Shown piece after piece: positions 26,133 to 34,882 of a stretch of DNA of 64,000 nt. Made by a program: the position numbers and the translations under genes. Source of the DNA: CALMEC01 sp031366605 (GTDB taxonomy: Bacteria > Actinomycetota > Thermoleophilia > Miltoncostaeales > Miltoncostaeaceae); assembly GCA_031366605.1 (NCBI GenBank), contig JANLOO010000022.1, positions 68,509 through 132,508 of the forward strand, read 5' to 3'. The notes under the pieces were generated by a model. The model was given only the letters and a program-made list of their open reading frames with translations. It did not search any database and was not told where the DNA came from. Numbering within the stretch: the first letter of the stretch is position 1; each line of letters starts with the position of its first letter.

Positions 26133-26498
26133 TCACGCTGCCGGTTGCGGGCGCGCCGCCTGGCGCATGATCACGGTCCGCGAGACCGACCTCGCGCCGA
26201 GACGGTCGAGGATCACGTCGACTGCGATATCCGGGTTGAACGACCTCCACGAGAAGATGTCGATGTCGGCGTCGCCGGTCAGGTCGCAGAAGTGGCCGGT
26301 GATGTCCGACGTTGCGATGAGCTGGACGAGTGAGTACCCGACGACCTCGGGCGTGTGTTGCGCAACGTGTTCGATCACCGGTGCGCCAGAGGCCTTGATG
26401 TCGATCGCCTCGACGAGGTCGCTCACGACGTCCGCCGGTCGCTCGGCGTCCTTCACGATCTCTTTGCGGCAACCCACTGCGTTCGCGGTCGGATGCAT
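26133..26498 (-). CDS. S-adenosylmethionine decarboxylase (SpeH)-like protein
   Basis: A 121-residue protein of the size of Bacillus SpeH. The segment TSDITGHFC aligns with the SpeH self-cleavage and active-site motif (ESHLTIHSF), keeping the serine (Ser64) that becomes the pyruvoyl group and the catalytic-loop His69. The preceding Glu and the His two positions later are replaced by Thr and Asp. Further on ADIDIFSWRSFNPDIAVDV matches the strand-helix region of the family. The start is ATG 26498, with a GGCGAGGGA purine run before it. A longer frame reaching 26651 would overlap the parA promoter. It may decarboxylate a different substrate or be inactive. Confidence 0.6.
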   Translation of the reverse strand: MHPTANAVGCRKEIVKDAERPADVVSDLVEAIDIKASGAPVIEHVAQHTPEVVGYSLVQLIATSDITGHFCDLTGDADIDIFSWRSFNPDIAVDVILDRLGARSVSRTVIMRQAARPQPAA

Positions 26499-26644
26499 TC
26501 CCTCGCCCTCGAACGACCTCCCGAGTGGTGTCCAGTGACAGAATGAGCCGACTGGCGCCGGGTTGATGCAGCCCCCCAGGGAGGAATCGGCCGTTGGCCG
26601 TAGAATCCGCCTGACGCTCATTCCCCTCGCCAGAGGTGCGTCAA

Positions 26645-27439
26645 ATGTCACGACCGGCCCGAGTGTTGGTACTCGCGAATCAAAAAGGTGGCGTCGCCAA
26701 GACGACGACCACGCTCAACCTCGGTGCTGCGCTCAGGGAGCGCGGGTGCCGCGTGCTTGCGATCGATCTCGATCCGCAGAGCAACCTGTCGATGAGCCAA
26801 GGCATCGACATCGAGACCCTCACCACCACGATGTACGACGTGCTGGTGGGAGGTCGGCCGCTCTCCGAGGTCATCCATGTAAAGGAGATCGACATCGCCG
26901 CCGCGGGCATCGAACTCGCCGGCGCCGAACTTGCGCTGTCTGGGATGATCGGACGTGAGCGTGCGCTGGATCGCACAATCAAGCCGTACCGCGATCTGTA
27001 CGACTACATCCTGATCGACACGCCGCCGTCGCTCGGTTTGCTGACGATCAATGCGATGGTCGCGGCCGACGGGGTCATCGTCCCCGTGCAATGTGAGTAC
27101 CTGTCGCTGCGCGGGTTGGCGCAACTTCGCCAAACGCTTGGTCAAGTCCGCGAGCACCTCAACCCACGGGTCGACATCGTCGGGATCATCCCCACCATGT
27201 ACGACGGGCGGACGGTGCATGGCCGCGAGGCGGTCGCAATGCTCGAGGAGAGCTTCGGTGACATCGTGTTCATGACCAGAATCGGCAAGACCATCAAGTT
27301 CGCAGAGGCCCCGGTCAAGGGACAGAGCGTGTTGACCTACGACAGCGGTGGGCAGGCGGCCCGGTGGTACCGGCGCCTCGCGGACGAGGTCCTCGAGCGC
27401 GATGCGGCCGAAACCGCCGGCACAAAGGCGGCTGCATGA
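26645..27439 (+). CDS. ParA/Soj-type ATPase
   Basis: A 264-residue partition ATPase. The deviant Walker A is NQKGGVAKTTTTLNLG near the N-terminus, Walker A' is DLDPQSNLS, and the Walker B region is YILIDTPPSLGLLT. Chromosomal ParA proteins move DNA or positioning complexes, and relatives place division proteins. No parB is next to it; instead an FtsZ-like gene overlaps its end (ATGA), so it may position that tubulin homologue. GTG 26636 is an alternative start three codons upstream. TAGAAT (26601-26606) is a likely -10. Confidence 0.9.
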   Translation: MSRPARVLVLANQKGGVAKTTTTLNLGAALRERGCRVLAIDLDPQSNLSMSQGIDIETLTTTMYDVLVGGRPLSEVIHVKEIDIAAAGIELAGAELALSGMIGRERALDRTIKPYRDLYDYILIDTPPSLGLLTINAMVAADGVIVPVQCEYLSLRGLAQLRQTLGQVREHLNPRVDIVGIIPTMYDGRTVHGREAVAMLEESFGDIVFMTRIGKTIKFAEAPVKGQSVLTYDSGGQAARWYRRLADEVLERDAAETAGTKAAA

Positions 27440-28797
27440 GCCGCGAGCGTTCCAGCATGCGCGAGGGGCCGCTCAGCGACCTCTTCCGCAACACCACCGA
27501 TGCGCCCAAGAGTTCCCCACCTGCCGAGCAGCCGTCGCCGCCGGCATGGGGTCGTGAGGCACCCGCGTACACCGGGGAGCGCTCCAGCTACATGGCGGTC
27601 ATCAAGTGCGTCGGGATCGGCGGCGCGGGAATCAACGCCGTCAACCGCATGATCGAGGCCGGTCTGAGGGGTGTCGAGTTCATCGCGATCAACACGGACC
27701 GTCAGTCACTCGACGCCACTGAGGCCGATGTGCGGATCCCCGTGGGGCTCGAGCTGACCCGCGGCCGCGGCACCGGCGGCAACGCTGCGCTGGGTGAACA
27801 AGCGCTGCGCGAGAGCGAGGAACACATCCGCCGTGCCCTGCGTGGCGCCGACCTGGTGTTCATCGCCGCAGGTGAGGGTGGCGGTACGGGGACCGGTGGG
27901 GCCCCGGTCGTCGCAAAGCTCGCCCGCGAGATGGGCGCGCTGACGATCGCCGTCGTCACCAAACCATTTGCCTTCGAGGGTTCGCGCCGCCAGACGCTGG
28001 CCGACGCCGGCATCACGGCGTTGCGCGATCAGGCCGATACGATCATCGTGATCCAGAACGATCGGCTGATGGCTGTGTTGGATCGCGGCGTCAGCATGGT
28101 GGACGCATTCCGCGTGTGTGACGACCTGCTGCGGCAGGGCGTGCAGGGCATCACGGACATGATCACGCTCCCGGGGCTGATCAACCTGGACTTCGCTGAC
28201 GTCCGCACCGTCATCCGTGGCGCCGGCTCGGCATTGCTTGGCATCGGGTACGCGAGTGGAGCCAATCGCGCCGAAGAGGCGGCTTTGGCCGCCATCAGCT
28301 CGCCCCTGCTCGAAACGCCCATCGACGGCGCTCGCGGAATCCTGCTCGGCATCACCGGCGGTCCGGACCTGTCGCTCAGCGAGATCAGCCGTGCCGCCCG
28401 GGTGGTCGCTGACGCCTCGGACCCCGAAGCCAACATCATCTTCGGTGCGACGGTCGATCCGGAACTCGAAGGCAAAGTGTGGGTCACGGTCGTCGCCGCC
28501 GGTTTCACCGGTCGCCGCGCGGCCGCGCCCCGCCCACCCGCCGCGACGTCTCAGGGCTCGTACGCGCGGCCCGTGCCCGTTGCCGCTGTTTCACCCGCAC
28601 CCGCAGCGGCGCCGGCATCTGCCTCACCATTCCAACTGGGCGAACCGCAGGATGCTCTCGCAGATCCCCCTGAGCCACCAGATCTCTCGGCGCTCGGCCC
28701 CGACGCCGTGCGCGATGACGCGGGCACCAGCACACGAGTGTTCCAGTCGCCGTACCCAAGCGGTCCCGCTCCCGGTGAGCGGGAGGACGAGGGGTAA
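27436..28797 (+). CDS. ftsZ: FtsZ-family tubulin homologue, divergent
   Basis: A 453-residue FtsZ-like GTPase. The GTP-binding opening VIKCVGIGGAGINAVNRM starts only at residue 55, after a disordered 54-residue N-terminal extension. The signature is GEGGGTGTGGAPVVAKLARE (canonical FtsZ has GMGGGTGTGAAP). The synergy loop GLINLDFADV is intact, so GTP hydrolysis and polymerisation look possible. The C-terminus is Pro/Ala-rich and lacks the D-I-P-x-F-L-type peptide that normally binds FtsA/ZipA/SepF. It overlaps a ParA gene rather than sitting with ftsQ/ftsA. It could be the only FtsZ or a second copy; the rest of the genome would decide. Confidence 0.88.
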   Translation: MSRERSSMREGPLSDLFRNTTDAPKSSPPAEQPSPPAWGREAPAYTGERSSYMAVIKCVGIGGAGINAVNRMIEAGLRGVEFIAINTDRQSLDATEADVRIPVGLELTRGRGTGGNAALGEQALRESEEHIRRALRGADLVFIAAGEGGGTGTGGAPVVAKLAREMGALTIAVVTKPFAFEGSRRQTLADAGITALRDQADTIIVIQNDRLMAVLDRGVSMVDAFRVCDDLLRQGVQGITDMITLPGLINLDFADVRTVIRGAGSALLGIGYASGANRAEEAALAAISSPLLETPIDGARGILLGITGGPDLSLSEISRAARVVADASDPEANIIFGATVDPELEGKVWVTVVAAGFTGRRAAAPRPPAATSQGSYARPVPVAAVSPAPAAAPASASPFQLGEPQDALADPPEPPDLSALGPDAVRDDAGTSTRVFQSPYPSGPAPGEREDEG

Positions 28798-28820
28798 TCA
28801 CTCCTGCCGGTCCCGTCGCG

Positions 28821-30344
28821 GTGGTTGCGGCGGGTCACCGTGACAGCGCGCGTGCGGGCGCGGAGATCCTCGCCGGCGGCGGCAATGCAGTGGATGCGGT
28901 CTGTGCCGCGGCGTGTGCGGCGGCCATCGCCGAGACCCCACTGACCGGGCCGGGCGCCGGGGGCTTCCTGTTGGCGCGAACGCCCGATGGCGAGGCCACG
29001 TTGCTCGACTTCTTCGTCGCGGTCCCAGGACTCGGTCCTGACGGGCGTCGACTGGATCCCGCGAACCTCGAATCGTTCACGGTTCCGTTCGGCGGCGCGG
29101 AGCAGGTCTTCCATATCGGCTCGCCGTCGGTGGCCGTGCCCGGAATGATCCCGGGCATCGTCACGGCCGTCGAGCGACTCGGCAGCCTGTCGTTGGCCGA
29201 CATCGTCGCTCCGGCGATGCGTCTGGCCGTCGACGGGGTCGTCGTGACGCCCGAGGTCGCGTACCTGTTCGAGATCCTCGCGTCGATGTTGACGCACACC
29301 CCCGAAGCGTCCGTGATCTTCGCTCCCCACGGTCGGCTCCTGCGCGTTGGCGAACGGTTTGCAATCCCGGAACTGGCAGACACGTTTGCCGAGATCGCGC
29401 ACGCAGGCGCCGCGACATCGTCTGACGGGCGACTGGCGCACGCGCTGCTGACACACCTCGAGCGGACGGGCGGCCTCGTCACTGCCGACGATCTCGAGGC
29501 CTACTCGGTCATCGAACGCACGCCACTGCAGGCCGCCCACGGCGATGTCACGCTCCTGACCAATCCGCCGCCCTCGTCCGGCGGAGTGTTGATCGCGGCC
29601 GCTCTGGCCGCGGTCGATGGCACTGGGGTGTCCGACGACGTCGAGTTCTACCGACAGGTCGCACGCGCGGCCGTCGCGGCCAACGCGCTGCGCGACGACG
29701 GCTTTGCAGCAGGCTTGCACGATCCGGGTTTCGCCGGTCGGCTCCTCACCCGGGCGATACCCTCGCGCAAGCCCACCGGCACGACGCATGCGAGTGCGGT
29801 CGACGCCCACGGTGGCATGGCCGGCCTGTCGTCCTCATGTGGCTCGGGAGCCGGGGTGGTCGTGCCCGGCACGGGTATCCTGCTCAACAACATGGCAGGC
29901 GAAGAGGATCTCAACCCAGGCGGCTTCGGACGGCTGGCCCCGGGCATGCGGATGTCATCGATGATGGCACCGACCCTGATCGTCCGTGGCGGCGAACCGG
30001 TCGTCGCGCTCGGGTCAGCCGGGTCCAACCGATTGCGCTCGGCGATCCTGCAGACCGTGGTCGGCGTCGTCGACGCGAGAATGGACCTGGCGGCGGCCGT
30101 CGACCGGCCGCGTGTCCATGCCGAGGGTGGGCGGCTCCAGGTCGAAGGCGGGGTCTCGGACGAGGTGGTGGCGGCACTCGCGGCGGACGGCCACGTCATT
30201 CAGCGATGGGGCGACCGCAACCTCTTCTTCGGCGGGGTCTCCATCGCCGGGTTCGGCCCGGCAGGCCTGACCGGCGCCGGTGACCCGCGACGCGGGGGAG
30301 CGGCGGCCGGGGTGACTGCATCCGGCCAGGTGGTCGACCTGTGA
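28821..30344 (+). CDS. Gamma-glutamyltransferase-family Ntn hydrolase
   Basis: A 507-residue gamma-glutamyltransferase-like protein. The N-terminal part has GGNAVDAVCAAACAAAIAE and GPGAGGFLL. The autoprocessing site is GTTHASAVDAHGG near residue 320, where the Thr would become the nucleophile of the small subunit. Further on LLNNMAGEEDLNPG and a C-terminal RPRVHAEGG are family features. No signal peptide is visible, so it is likely cytoplasmic, unlike classical GGT. Start GTG 28821 is 23 bases after the FtsZ stop. The next small gene overlaps its end. Confidence 0.9.
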   Translation: MVAAGHRDSARAGAEILAGGGNAVDAVCAAACAAAIAETPLTGPGAGGFLLARTPDGEATLLDFFVAVPGLGPDGRRLDPANLESFTVPFGGAEQVFHIGSPSVAVPGMIPGIVTAVERLGSLSLADIVAPAMRLAVDGVVVTPEVAYLFEILASMLTHTPEASVIFAPHGRLLRVGERFAIPELADTFAEIAHAGAATSSDGRLAHALLTHLERTGGLVTADDLEAYSVIERTPLQAAHGDVTLLTNPPPSSGGVLIAAALAAVDGTGVSDDVEFYRQVARAAVAANALRDDGFAAGLHDPGFAGRLLTRAIPSRKPTGTTHASAVDAHGGMAGLSSSCGSGAGVVVPGTGILLNNMAGEEDLNPGGFGRLAPGMRMSSMMAPTLIVRGGEPVVALGSAGSNRLRSAILQTVVGVVDARMDLAAAVDRPRVHAEGGRLQVEGGVSDEVVAALAADGHVIQRWGDRNLFFGGVSIAGFGPAGLTGAGDPRRGGAAAGVTASGQVVDL

Positions 30345-30652
30345 GCGACGAGCCGACGTTCGCCGTCGACGTCGCGGGCACGCGCTACACACTCGTGCCG
30401 CAGCCGCTCCGCACGAGCCTGTCGGACTCTCCGGCGGCCCTGTGGGGCTTCCAGGTCCACGTCCTTCGTGACGACGAGCTGGTGGGAATCAAGACCTGCT
30501 TCGTGGGTCGTGTCCGGGTTCATACCAAAGACCCCACCGCCGCCGATGGTCCGGTCGCTGCGCTCATGCCCATCCTCCACGACGTCGCGGTGGGCAAGAT
30601 CCGCGAACGTCTGGAGCAGGGCGAAACGGGGGACGAGATCCTCTTCGCCTGA
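30341..30652 (+). CDS. Small hypothetical protein
   Basis: A 103-residue protein (opening SDEPTFAVDVAGTRYTLVPQ) with alternating beta and helical segments, no signal and no family I recognise. GTG 30341 overlaps the GGT stop, so it is the last gene of the parA/ftsZ/GGT run. The frame ends at an ordinary TGA. Coding is supported by the overlap and amino-acid composition. Confidence 0.6.
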   Translation: MSDEPTFAVDVAGTRYTLVPQPLRTSLSDSPAALWGFQVHVLRDDELVGIKTCFVGRVRVHTKDPTAADGPVAALMPILHDVAVGKIRERLEQGETGDEILFA

Positions 30653-31093
30653 GCGGCAGGATCGTGATCACGGGCCGGGCGTGAAGGCCGACCCGGAGTT
30701 GCGCATCACTGTGTGATCCGACGACGTCTCGGTGGTCCCCCTCGCGACCACGAACAGGTTTCCCGGCTGTAAATCGTCGCCGGCCGTTGTCCTCGGTCCC
30801 ACCGTTGTGGCTCACCGATGGCGGCGGGACACTCTGCCATCCTCTGATCCGCATTCGCGCGGCAAACGTTACCGACGTACGAGGTGGACCGCACAGCATT
30901 CACGAACCCGCAACCGGTCACCCCCTCGGTGTCGGTCGGGCGGGCAGGCAGGGAGCGCGCCTCGGCTGCTCCGCCGAGCGACACGGCCTGAGGGCTTCGC
31001 GAAGGCCCCCGAGCGAACGGCTGCGAGGGTGTCTCTCTCGAACCTCGTGAGCGAATCCGGTAACGCCGGCAAGCACACGCACGTCCCGGATTC
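30653..31093. other. Intergenic stretch with hairpins
   Basis: No convincing gene on either strand. Hairpins seen are ATCAC-TGT-GTGAT (30705-30717), CTCGGC-N6-GCCGAG (30961-30978) and CTTCG/CGAAG extended by G/C pairs (30991-31010). They may serve as terminators for the converging units on each side; none has a T-run. Nothing else recognised. Confidence 0.3.
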
Positions 31094-31711
31094 TCACCGC
31101 TCGATGGGGTCCGCGACCTCGGAGACGACGGAACAGACGACGTGGTGGAGGGCGGCGGCGATCTGCGTTGTCGGCAACCCCCGGTCCGTCCTGAGGTGCC
31201 GGTAGAGATCCGGGGCGAGTTGCGCCAGCACGAGGTCTGCGAGGACGGGTGCGTCGCATTCAGGGCGGGCCTCGCGGAGGAGCACCGCAACGTGAAGGTG
31301 GTACGCGGAGTAGACGCTCGTGCGGTACCGCGCGCTTCCGACGGCCTGCAGCAGCTCGCCCAGGCGCTCGACGTGGTCGATCATCGCGTCGGTGAATGCC
31401 AACAGCCGCTCGCGCGGTGGCGCTCCGGGGCCGAGGGGCGGTGCACCTCGGAGAAGTTCGTGTTGCAGAACCCGGTCGTGCGAGTCCAGGACGGCCATCG
31501 CCAGGCCTGATCGGTCGCCGAACCGACGGTAGAGGGTCCCTTTGCCGACCCGCGCGGCTTCGGCGATCTCGTCCATCGACACGTTGGTGACGCCGCGCTC
31601 GGCGAAGAGCCGCTCGGCCGCGTCCAGCACCTTGCGACGGTTGCGGGCGGCATCGGCACGCTCGGTCGAAGCGGCCGCAGAGGGGTTGATCGGGGTGAAG
31701 TGGGTGCCCAT
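31094..31711 (-). CDS. TetR-family transcriptional repressor
   Basis: A 205-residue TetR regulator. The N-terminal helix-turn-helix is RRKVLDAAERLFAERG, then MDEIAEAARVGKGTLYRRFG. The C-terminal ligand domain is helical and not recognisable. It is transcribed away from the yceI/FMN-reductase pair, and two palindromes in the shared space are probable operators. ATG 31711 lies close to operator 1, implying autoregulation. The ligand is unknown; the FMN reductase target suggests a quinone, electrophile or redox signal (inference). Confidence 0.9.
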   Translation of the reverse strand: MGTHFTPINPSAAASTERADAARNRRKVLDAAERLFAERGVTNVSMDEIAEAARVGKGTLYRRFGDRSGLAMAVLDSHDRVLQHELLRGAPPLGPGAPPRERLLAFTDAMIDHVERLGELLQAVGSARYRTSVYSAYHLHVAVLLREARPECDAPVLADLVLAQLAPDLYRHLRTDRGLPTTQIAAALHHVVCSVVSEVADPIER

Positions 31712-31769
31712 TGACAAAACGGACTGTAGTCCGTTACTCTCCTCCCATCAAACGGACGTCAGTCCGTTT
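31711..31769. promoter_or_regulatory. yceI promoter with two TetR operators
   Basis: A consensus promoter reads rightward: TTGACA (31711-31716), 18-base spacer, TACTCT (31735-31740). Operator 1, AACGGACTGTAGTCCGTT (31718-31735), fills the spacer with perfect 8-base arms. Operator 2 (31750-31769) has the same AAACGGAC/GTCCGTTT arms with a 4-base centre, just downstream of the expected transcription start. The centres are 33 bases apart, about three helical turns, so two dimers would bind the same face. This is the clearest regulatory site in the window. Confidence 0.85.
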
Positions 31770-31800
31770 ATCGACAGAGCAATCACAAGGAGCAGCAAGA

Positions 31801-32334
31801 ATGTCAGACATCCCCGCGGGAACATGGGCAATCGACCCCGTTCACTCATCGTTTGGGTTTGAGGTCAAGCACCTCGGCGTCTCGACGTATCGGGGGAGCT
31901 TCCCCGGTGTCGAGGGTGCCATCGAGACCATCGACGGCGCCGTGACGAGTGTTTCCGGCACCGCACAGATCGACAGCCTCGTCACCCAGGACGTGCAGCT
32001 GACCGGTCATCTGATGAGCCCGGACTTCTTTGATCAGGCGAATCACCCCACCGGGACGTTCGCCTCGACAAGCATCGTCAGTGACGACGACGGCAAGCTC
32101 AAGGTTGTCGGCAACCTCACGCTTCGCGGCGTCACCGAGCCGGTGGAGCTCGAGGGCGAGCTCGAGGGCGTCGGTCCCGACCCTTACGGCAACACGCGCA
32201 TCGGTATCAGCGCCGCCGGCTTCGTTGACCGCACCAAGTTCGGCCTGAGCTGGAACGTCCCGCTCGGCGCCGCCGTCGTCGCGGTCGGCGAGCGGGTCAA
32301 GCTCGTCTGGAACGCCGAAGGGCTCAAGCAGTAG
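31801..32334 (+). CDS. YceI-family lipocalin-like protein
   Basis: A 177-residue YceI-domain protein, an isoprenoid-binding lipocalin-like fold. It has the typical start GTWAIDPVHSSFGFEVKHLG, FDQANHPTGTFAST and the C-terminal VGERVKLVWNAEG. No signal peptide, so this one is cytoplasmic. An AAGGAG ribosome binding site (31788-31793) precedes ATG 31801. It is under the two TetR operators and followed after 2 bases by an FMN reductase gene, suggesting joint induction in redox or lipophilic-compound stress. Confidence 0.93.
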   Translation: MSDIPAGTWAIDPVHSSFGFEVKHLGVSTYRGSFPGVEGAIETIDGAVTSVSGTAQIDSLVTQDVQLTGHLMSPDFFDQANHPTGTFASTSIVSDDDGKLKVVGNLTLRGVTEPVELEGELEGVGPDPYGNTRIGISAAGFVDRTKFGLSWNVPLGAAVVAVGERVKLVWNAEGLKQ

Positions 32335-32336
32335 CC

Positions 32337-32912
32337 ATGGCCACGACACTGCCCGTCTTCCGCATCCTCGCCATCCCCGGCAGCCTCAGGCGCGGGTCGG
32401 TCAACCGGGCGATGTTGCACGCAGCCATCGACCGTGCGCCGGAGGGGGTCGAGATCGAGCTGTACGACGATCTCGGCTCCATCCCGCCCTTCAACGAAGA
32501 TGACGAGGGGGAGCGCACGCCGCAGCCGGTGCTCGATCTGCGCGAACGGATAGGCCGGGTGGATGCACTGCTCATCTCCACGCCCGAGTACAACCACTCG
32601 GTGCCCGGGGTGATCAAGAACGCGATGGACTGGGCGTCACGGCCGATGGGCCTCGCCGAGATCGTCGGCAAGCCGACGGCGGTGATGAGCGCCTCGGCCT
32701 CGACGTTCGGTGGGGTCTGGGCGCAAGCCGAACTGCGCAAGGCATTGGCGGCATCGGGCGCCCGTGTCCACGACGAGGGCGTCGCGGTCAGCAAAGCCGG
32801 TGAGCGCATCGACGCGCAGGGACGACTGGTCGACCAGGAGGTCATCGATCAAATCGCCGCGCTTGTCGATGAGCTGCGAGCGCTCGCGGAAATCCCGCTC
32901 GAGGTGTGGTGA
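32337..32912 (+). CDS. NADPH-dependent FMN reductase
   Basis: A 191-residue flavodoxin-like reductase of the NADPH-dependent FMN reductase (chromate/quinone reductase) family. The phosphate-binding loop is AIPGSLRRGSVNRAM, and the family signature LLISTPEYNHSVPGVIKNAMDWAS is complete in sequence. It follows yceI by 2 bases and shares the TetR-controlled promoter. It likely reduces quinones or other electrophiles using FMN. Confidence 0.93.
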   Translation: MATTLPVFRILAIPGSLRRGSVNRAMLHAAIDRAPEGVEIELYDDLGSIPPFNEDDEGERTPQPVLDLRERIGRVDALLISTPEYNHSVPGVIKNAMDWASRPMGLAEIVGKPTAVMSASASTFGGVWAQAELRKALAASGARVHDEGVAVSKAGERIDAQGRLVDQEVIDQIAALVDELRALAEIPLEVW

Positions 32913-32948
32913 GCGCGTCCGATCGGCACCTGCCGGCGTGCTTCGGTG

Positions 32949-33530
32949 TCATCCGGAGTCCTCGGCAGTTGATGTGACGTCACCAGGTCGCGCACGTCGT
33001 GCCAGGGCGAACGCGACTGCGGTAGCTGCCAGGTGGAGCGCGGCCACGATCGCGGCCACCACGGTCAGGTTGGTCCGCGACTCGCTCACCTGGTGTATGG
33101 CCTCGCGGATGTCGAAAATGCCGAACGCAAGGGTGATCAACGCCACGAGCAGAAGCAGTGGACGCGCGGTCGGCAGGCGCCACAACGCGAGCGCCAGAAG
33201 CAGGGAGACGAGGACGGCGGCGATGACCAGGCCAGTGGATTCGGGGTTGATCCCGAAGACGCGTTCGCTCGTGACCTCTGTGACCGCCGATTGCGATGCC
33301 GGGGCTTCGGTCGACGAGGCCTCCCCGGCGGTCGCCTCGCCTGAGGTCTCGCCGCCCGCTGCGTGCGTTTCGGTGGCAGGCGCCGGCGTGGTCGCGTGGG
33401 TTTCGGTCGCCTCGCGCGCAGCGCTGTGGGTCGGCTGTGAGCGCTCGATTGCCACACCCACCGCGAACAGGGCGGCAGAGGCGGTGAGGAGTGTGATGAG
33501 CAGGGCGCGTAGGCTGAGCGATGTCGGCAC
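32949..33530 (-). CDS. Hypothetical four-helix membrane protein
   Basis: About 193 residues. A first helix (LSLRALLITLLTASAALFAVGV) is followed by a roughly 70-residue Ala/Thr/Glu-rich low-complexity outer loop. Three further helices (VIAAVLVSLLLALAL, LLLLVALITLAFGIF and VVAAIVAALHLAATAVAFAL) come next. No family recognised. The start is uncertain: GTG 33530 or TTG 33566. It diverges from the following ECF sigma gene, and the two starts overlap regions, so they may share control. Confidence 0.6.
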   Translation of the reverse strand: MPTSLSLRALLITLLTASAALFAVGVAIERSQPTHSAAREATETHATTPAPATETHAAGGETSGEATAGEASSTEAPASQSAVTEVTSERVFGINPESTGLVIAAVLVSLLLALALWRLPTARPLLLLVALITLAFGIFDIREAIHQVSESRTNLTVVAAIVAALHLAATAVAFALARRARPGDVTSTAEDSG

Positions 33531-33628
33531 GGGTTCATCTCGCTTGTCGTGGAGTGCTGGTACCAACCCCTACTCGTCATCGCGCTCACGTGGATGCATC
33601 CAAACGCATCCGCCGCGACGTAGAAGGA

Positions 33629-34189
33629 ATGATGAGCAATCACCTGCCCGCGGGGCACGCACGAGATCGCAGCGACGAGATCGCGACCGAGGCGCGCCTG
33701 CTCGCCCAGATCGCCGCCGGCGACGCCGATGCCTTTCATGCGTTGTGGGGCCGATACCGCGGTCCGGTCCATGCCATGTGCCTGGCCGTGATCGGCGAGC
33801 GCGCGCAGGCCGAGGACGCCGTGCAGGAGGCCTTCGTGCGGATCTGGCGGGGCGCGGGCGGCTACGACCCGGTGCGCGGCGTTCCGGCCGCGTGGATCAT
33901 GACGGTGGCCCGCAACGTCGCCCGGACGGCGTCCCGCACCCGATCGCCGCTGCCCGTGGTGCACGAACCGATGGCCGCCGATGGCGTCGAGCCGATCGTG
34001 GACCGGCTCTGGCTCCGGCATGCGTTGAGCAAGCTGTCGGAGCCGGAGCAGCTGGCGCTTGAGCTCGCGTACTTCGCCGATCTGAGCCACGCGCAGGTGG
34101 CCGCGCGCTTGGGCGAGCCGCTCGGCACCGTCAAGGCACGCATCCGTCGCGCGCTGTTGCGCTTGGCGGAGCAGGTGGGGGAGCGATGA
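33629..34189 (+). CDS. ECF sigma factor, ECF-SigK/RpoE type
   Basis: About 186 residues. Region 2: LLAQIAAGDADAFHALWGRY, then AEDAVQEAFVRIWRGA and AAWIMTVARNVARTASR. Region 4: LSEPEQLALELAYFADLSHA with the helix-turn-helix AARLGEPLGTVKARIRRALL. ATG 33629 or 33632 follows a GAAGGA ribosome binding site. The downstream gene encodes a zinc-binding anti-sigma factor with a 4-base overlap, so this pair is like SigK/RskA in organisation. Confidence 0.92.
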   Translation: MMSNHLPAGHARDRSDEIATEARLLAQIAAGDADAFHALWGRYRGPVHAMCLAVIGERAQAEDAVQEAFVRIWRGAGGYDPVRGVPAAWIMTVARNVARTASRTRSPLPVVHEPMAADGVEPIVDRLWLRHALSKLSEPEQLALELAYFADLSHAQVAARLGEPLGTVKARIRRALLRLAEQVGER

Positions 34190-34842
34190 GGCACGAGGTC
34201 GCCCGCGAACGCCTGCCCGAGTTGCTCGGTCTGCACCCGGCATCCAGTGACGAGTCGGCGTTGCGTGCGCACGTCGCCACCTGTGTGGAGTGTCGTGGTC
34301 TGCTCGCGAACCTCAGCGGGGTCGACCAGGCGCTGCGCGGTGTCGGGGCCGAACAACCCAGCCGGGAACTCGATGAACGGGTGTTGACAATCCCCGTGGG
34401 CCCGGTTGCCGTCCAAGGCACGCGCCTCCGGCGTATCGGTTGGATCACATCCGCGGTGGCAGTGGTCGCCGGCCTCACCGTCGCGTTGTCGTTGTCGTTT
34501 ACCCGCGGGGACGCTCCACCACCCGGGTTCTCGGCCGCGCGCACGGTCACGTTGACCGGCGCGACCTCGGGCGTGCGCGCCCAACTCCAGCTTGGGCGAC
34601 CCGAGGGTGCCAACCAGCCGCTCCGTCTCGTGGCGCATGGGCTCTCACCGGTCGGTGCACGCTATTACGTGTTGTGGCTCGCGGGTCCCGAGGGACGTGT
34701 CTCGGCCGCGACGTTCCGGCCGGACGCCGACGGCGACTGTGTGGTGGTCGGGGTGGCCCCCCGCGATCTCTCGTGGGATCATGCCGACATCACCGGGGCC
34801 GGCAACCCGAACGCGGAGGCAGTGGCGACGGGGACCCTGTAG
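34186..34842 (+). CDS. Zinc-binding anti-sigma factor, RskA-like
   Basis: A 218-residue membrane anti-sigma. The N-terminal ZAS motif HVATCVECRGLL (HxxxCxxC) binds the sigma factor. One transmembrane helix (about 84-105, GWITSAVAVVAGLTVALSLSF) leads to an outer RskA-type C-terminal domain (TLTGATSGVRAQLQL, then YYVLWLAGPEGRVSAATF). ATG 34186 overlaps the sigma stop (ATGA). Confidence 0.9.
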   Translation: MRHEVARERLPELLGLHPASSDESALRAHVATCVECRGLLANLSGVDQALRGVGAEQPSRELDERVLTIPVGPVAVQGTRLRRIGWITSAVAVVAGLTVALSLSFTRGDAPPPGFSAARTVTLTGATSGVRAQLQLGRPEGANQPLRLVAHGLSPVGARYYVLWLAGPEGRVSAATFRPDADGDCVVVGVAPRDLSWDHADITGAGNPNAEAVATGTL

Positions 34843-34882
34843 GCACGAACGGGATCGTGCTCGGATCCGTAACGTGTGGACC

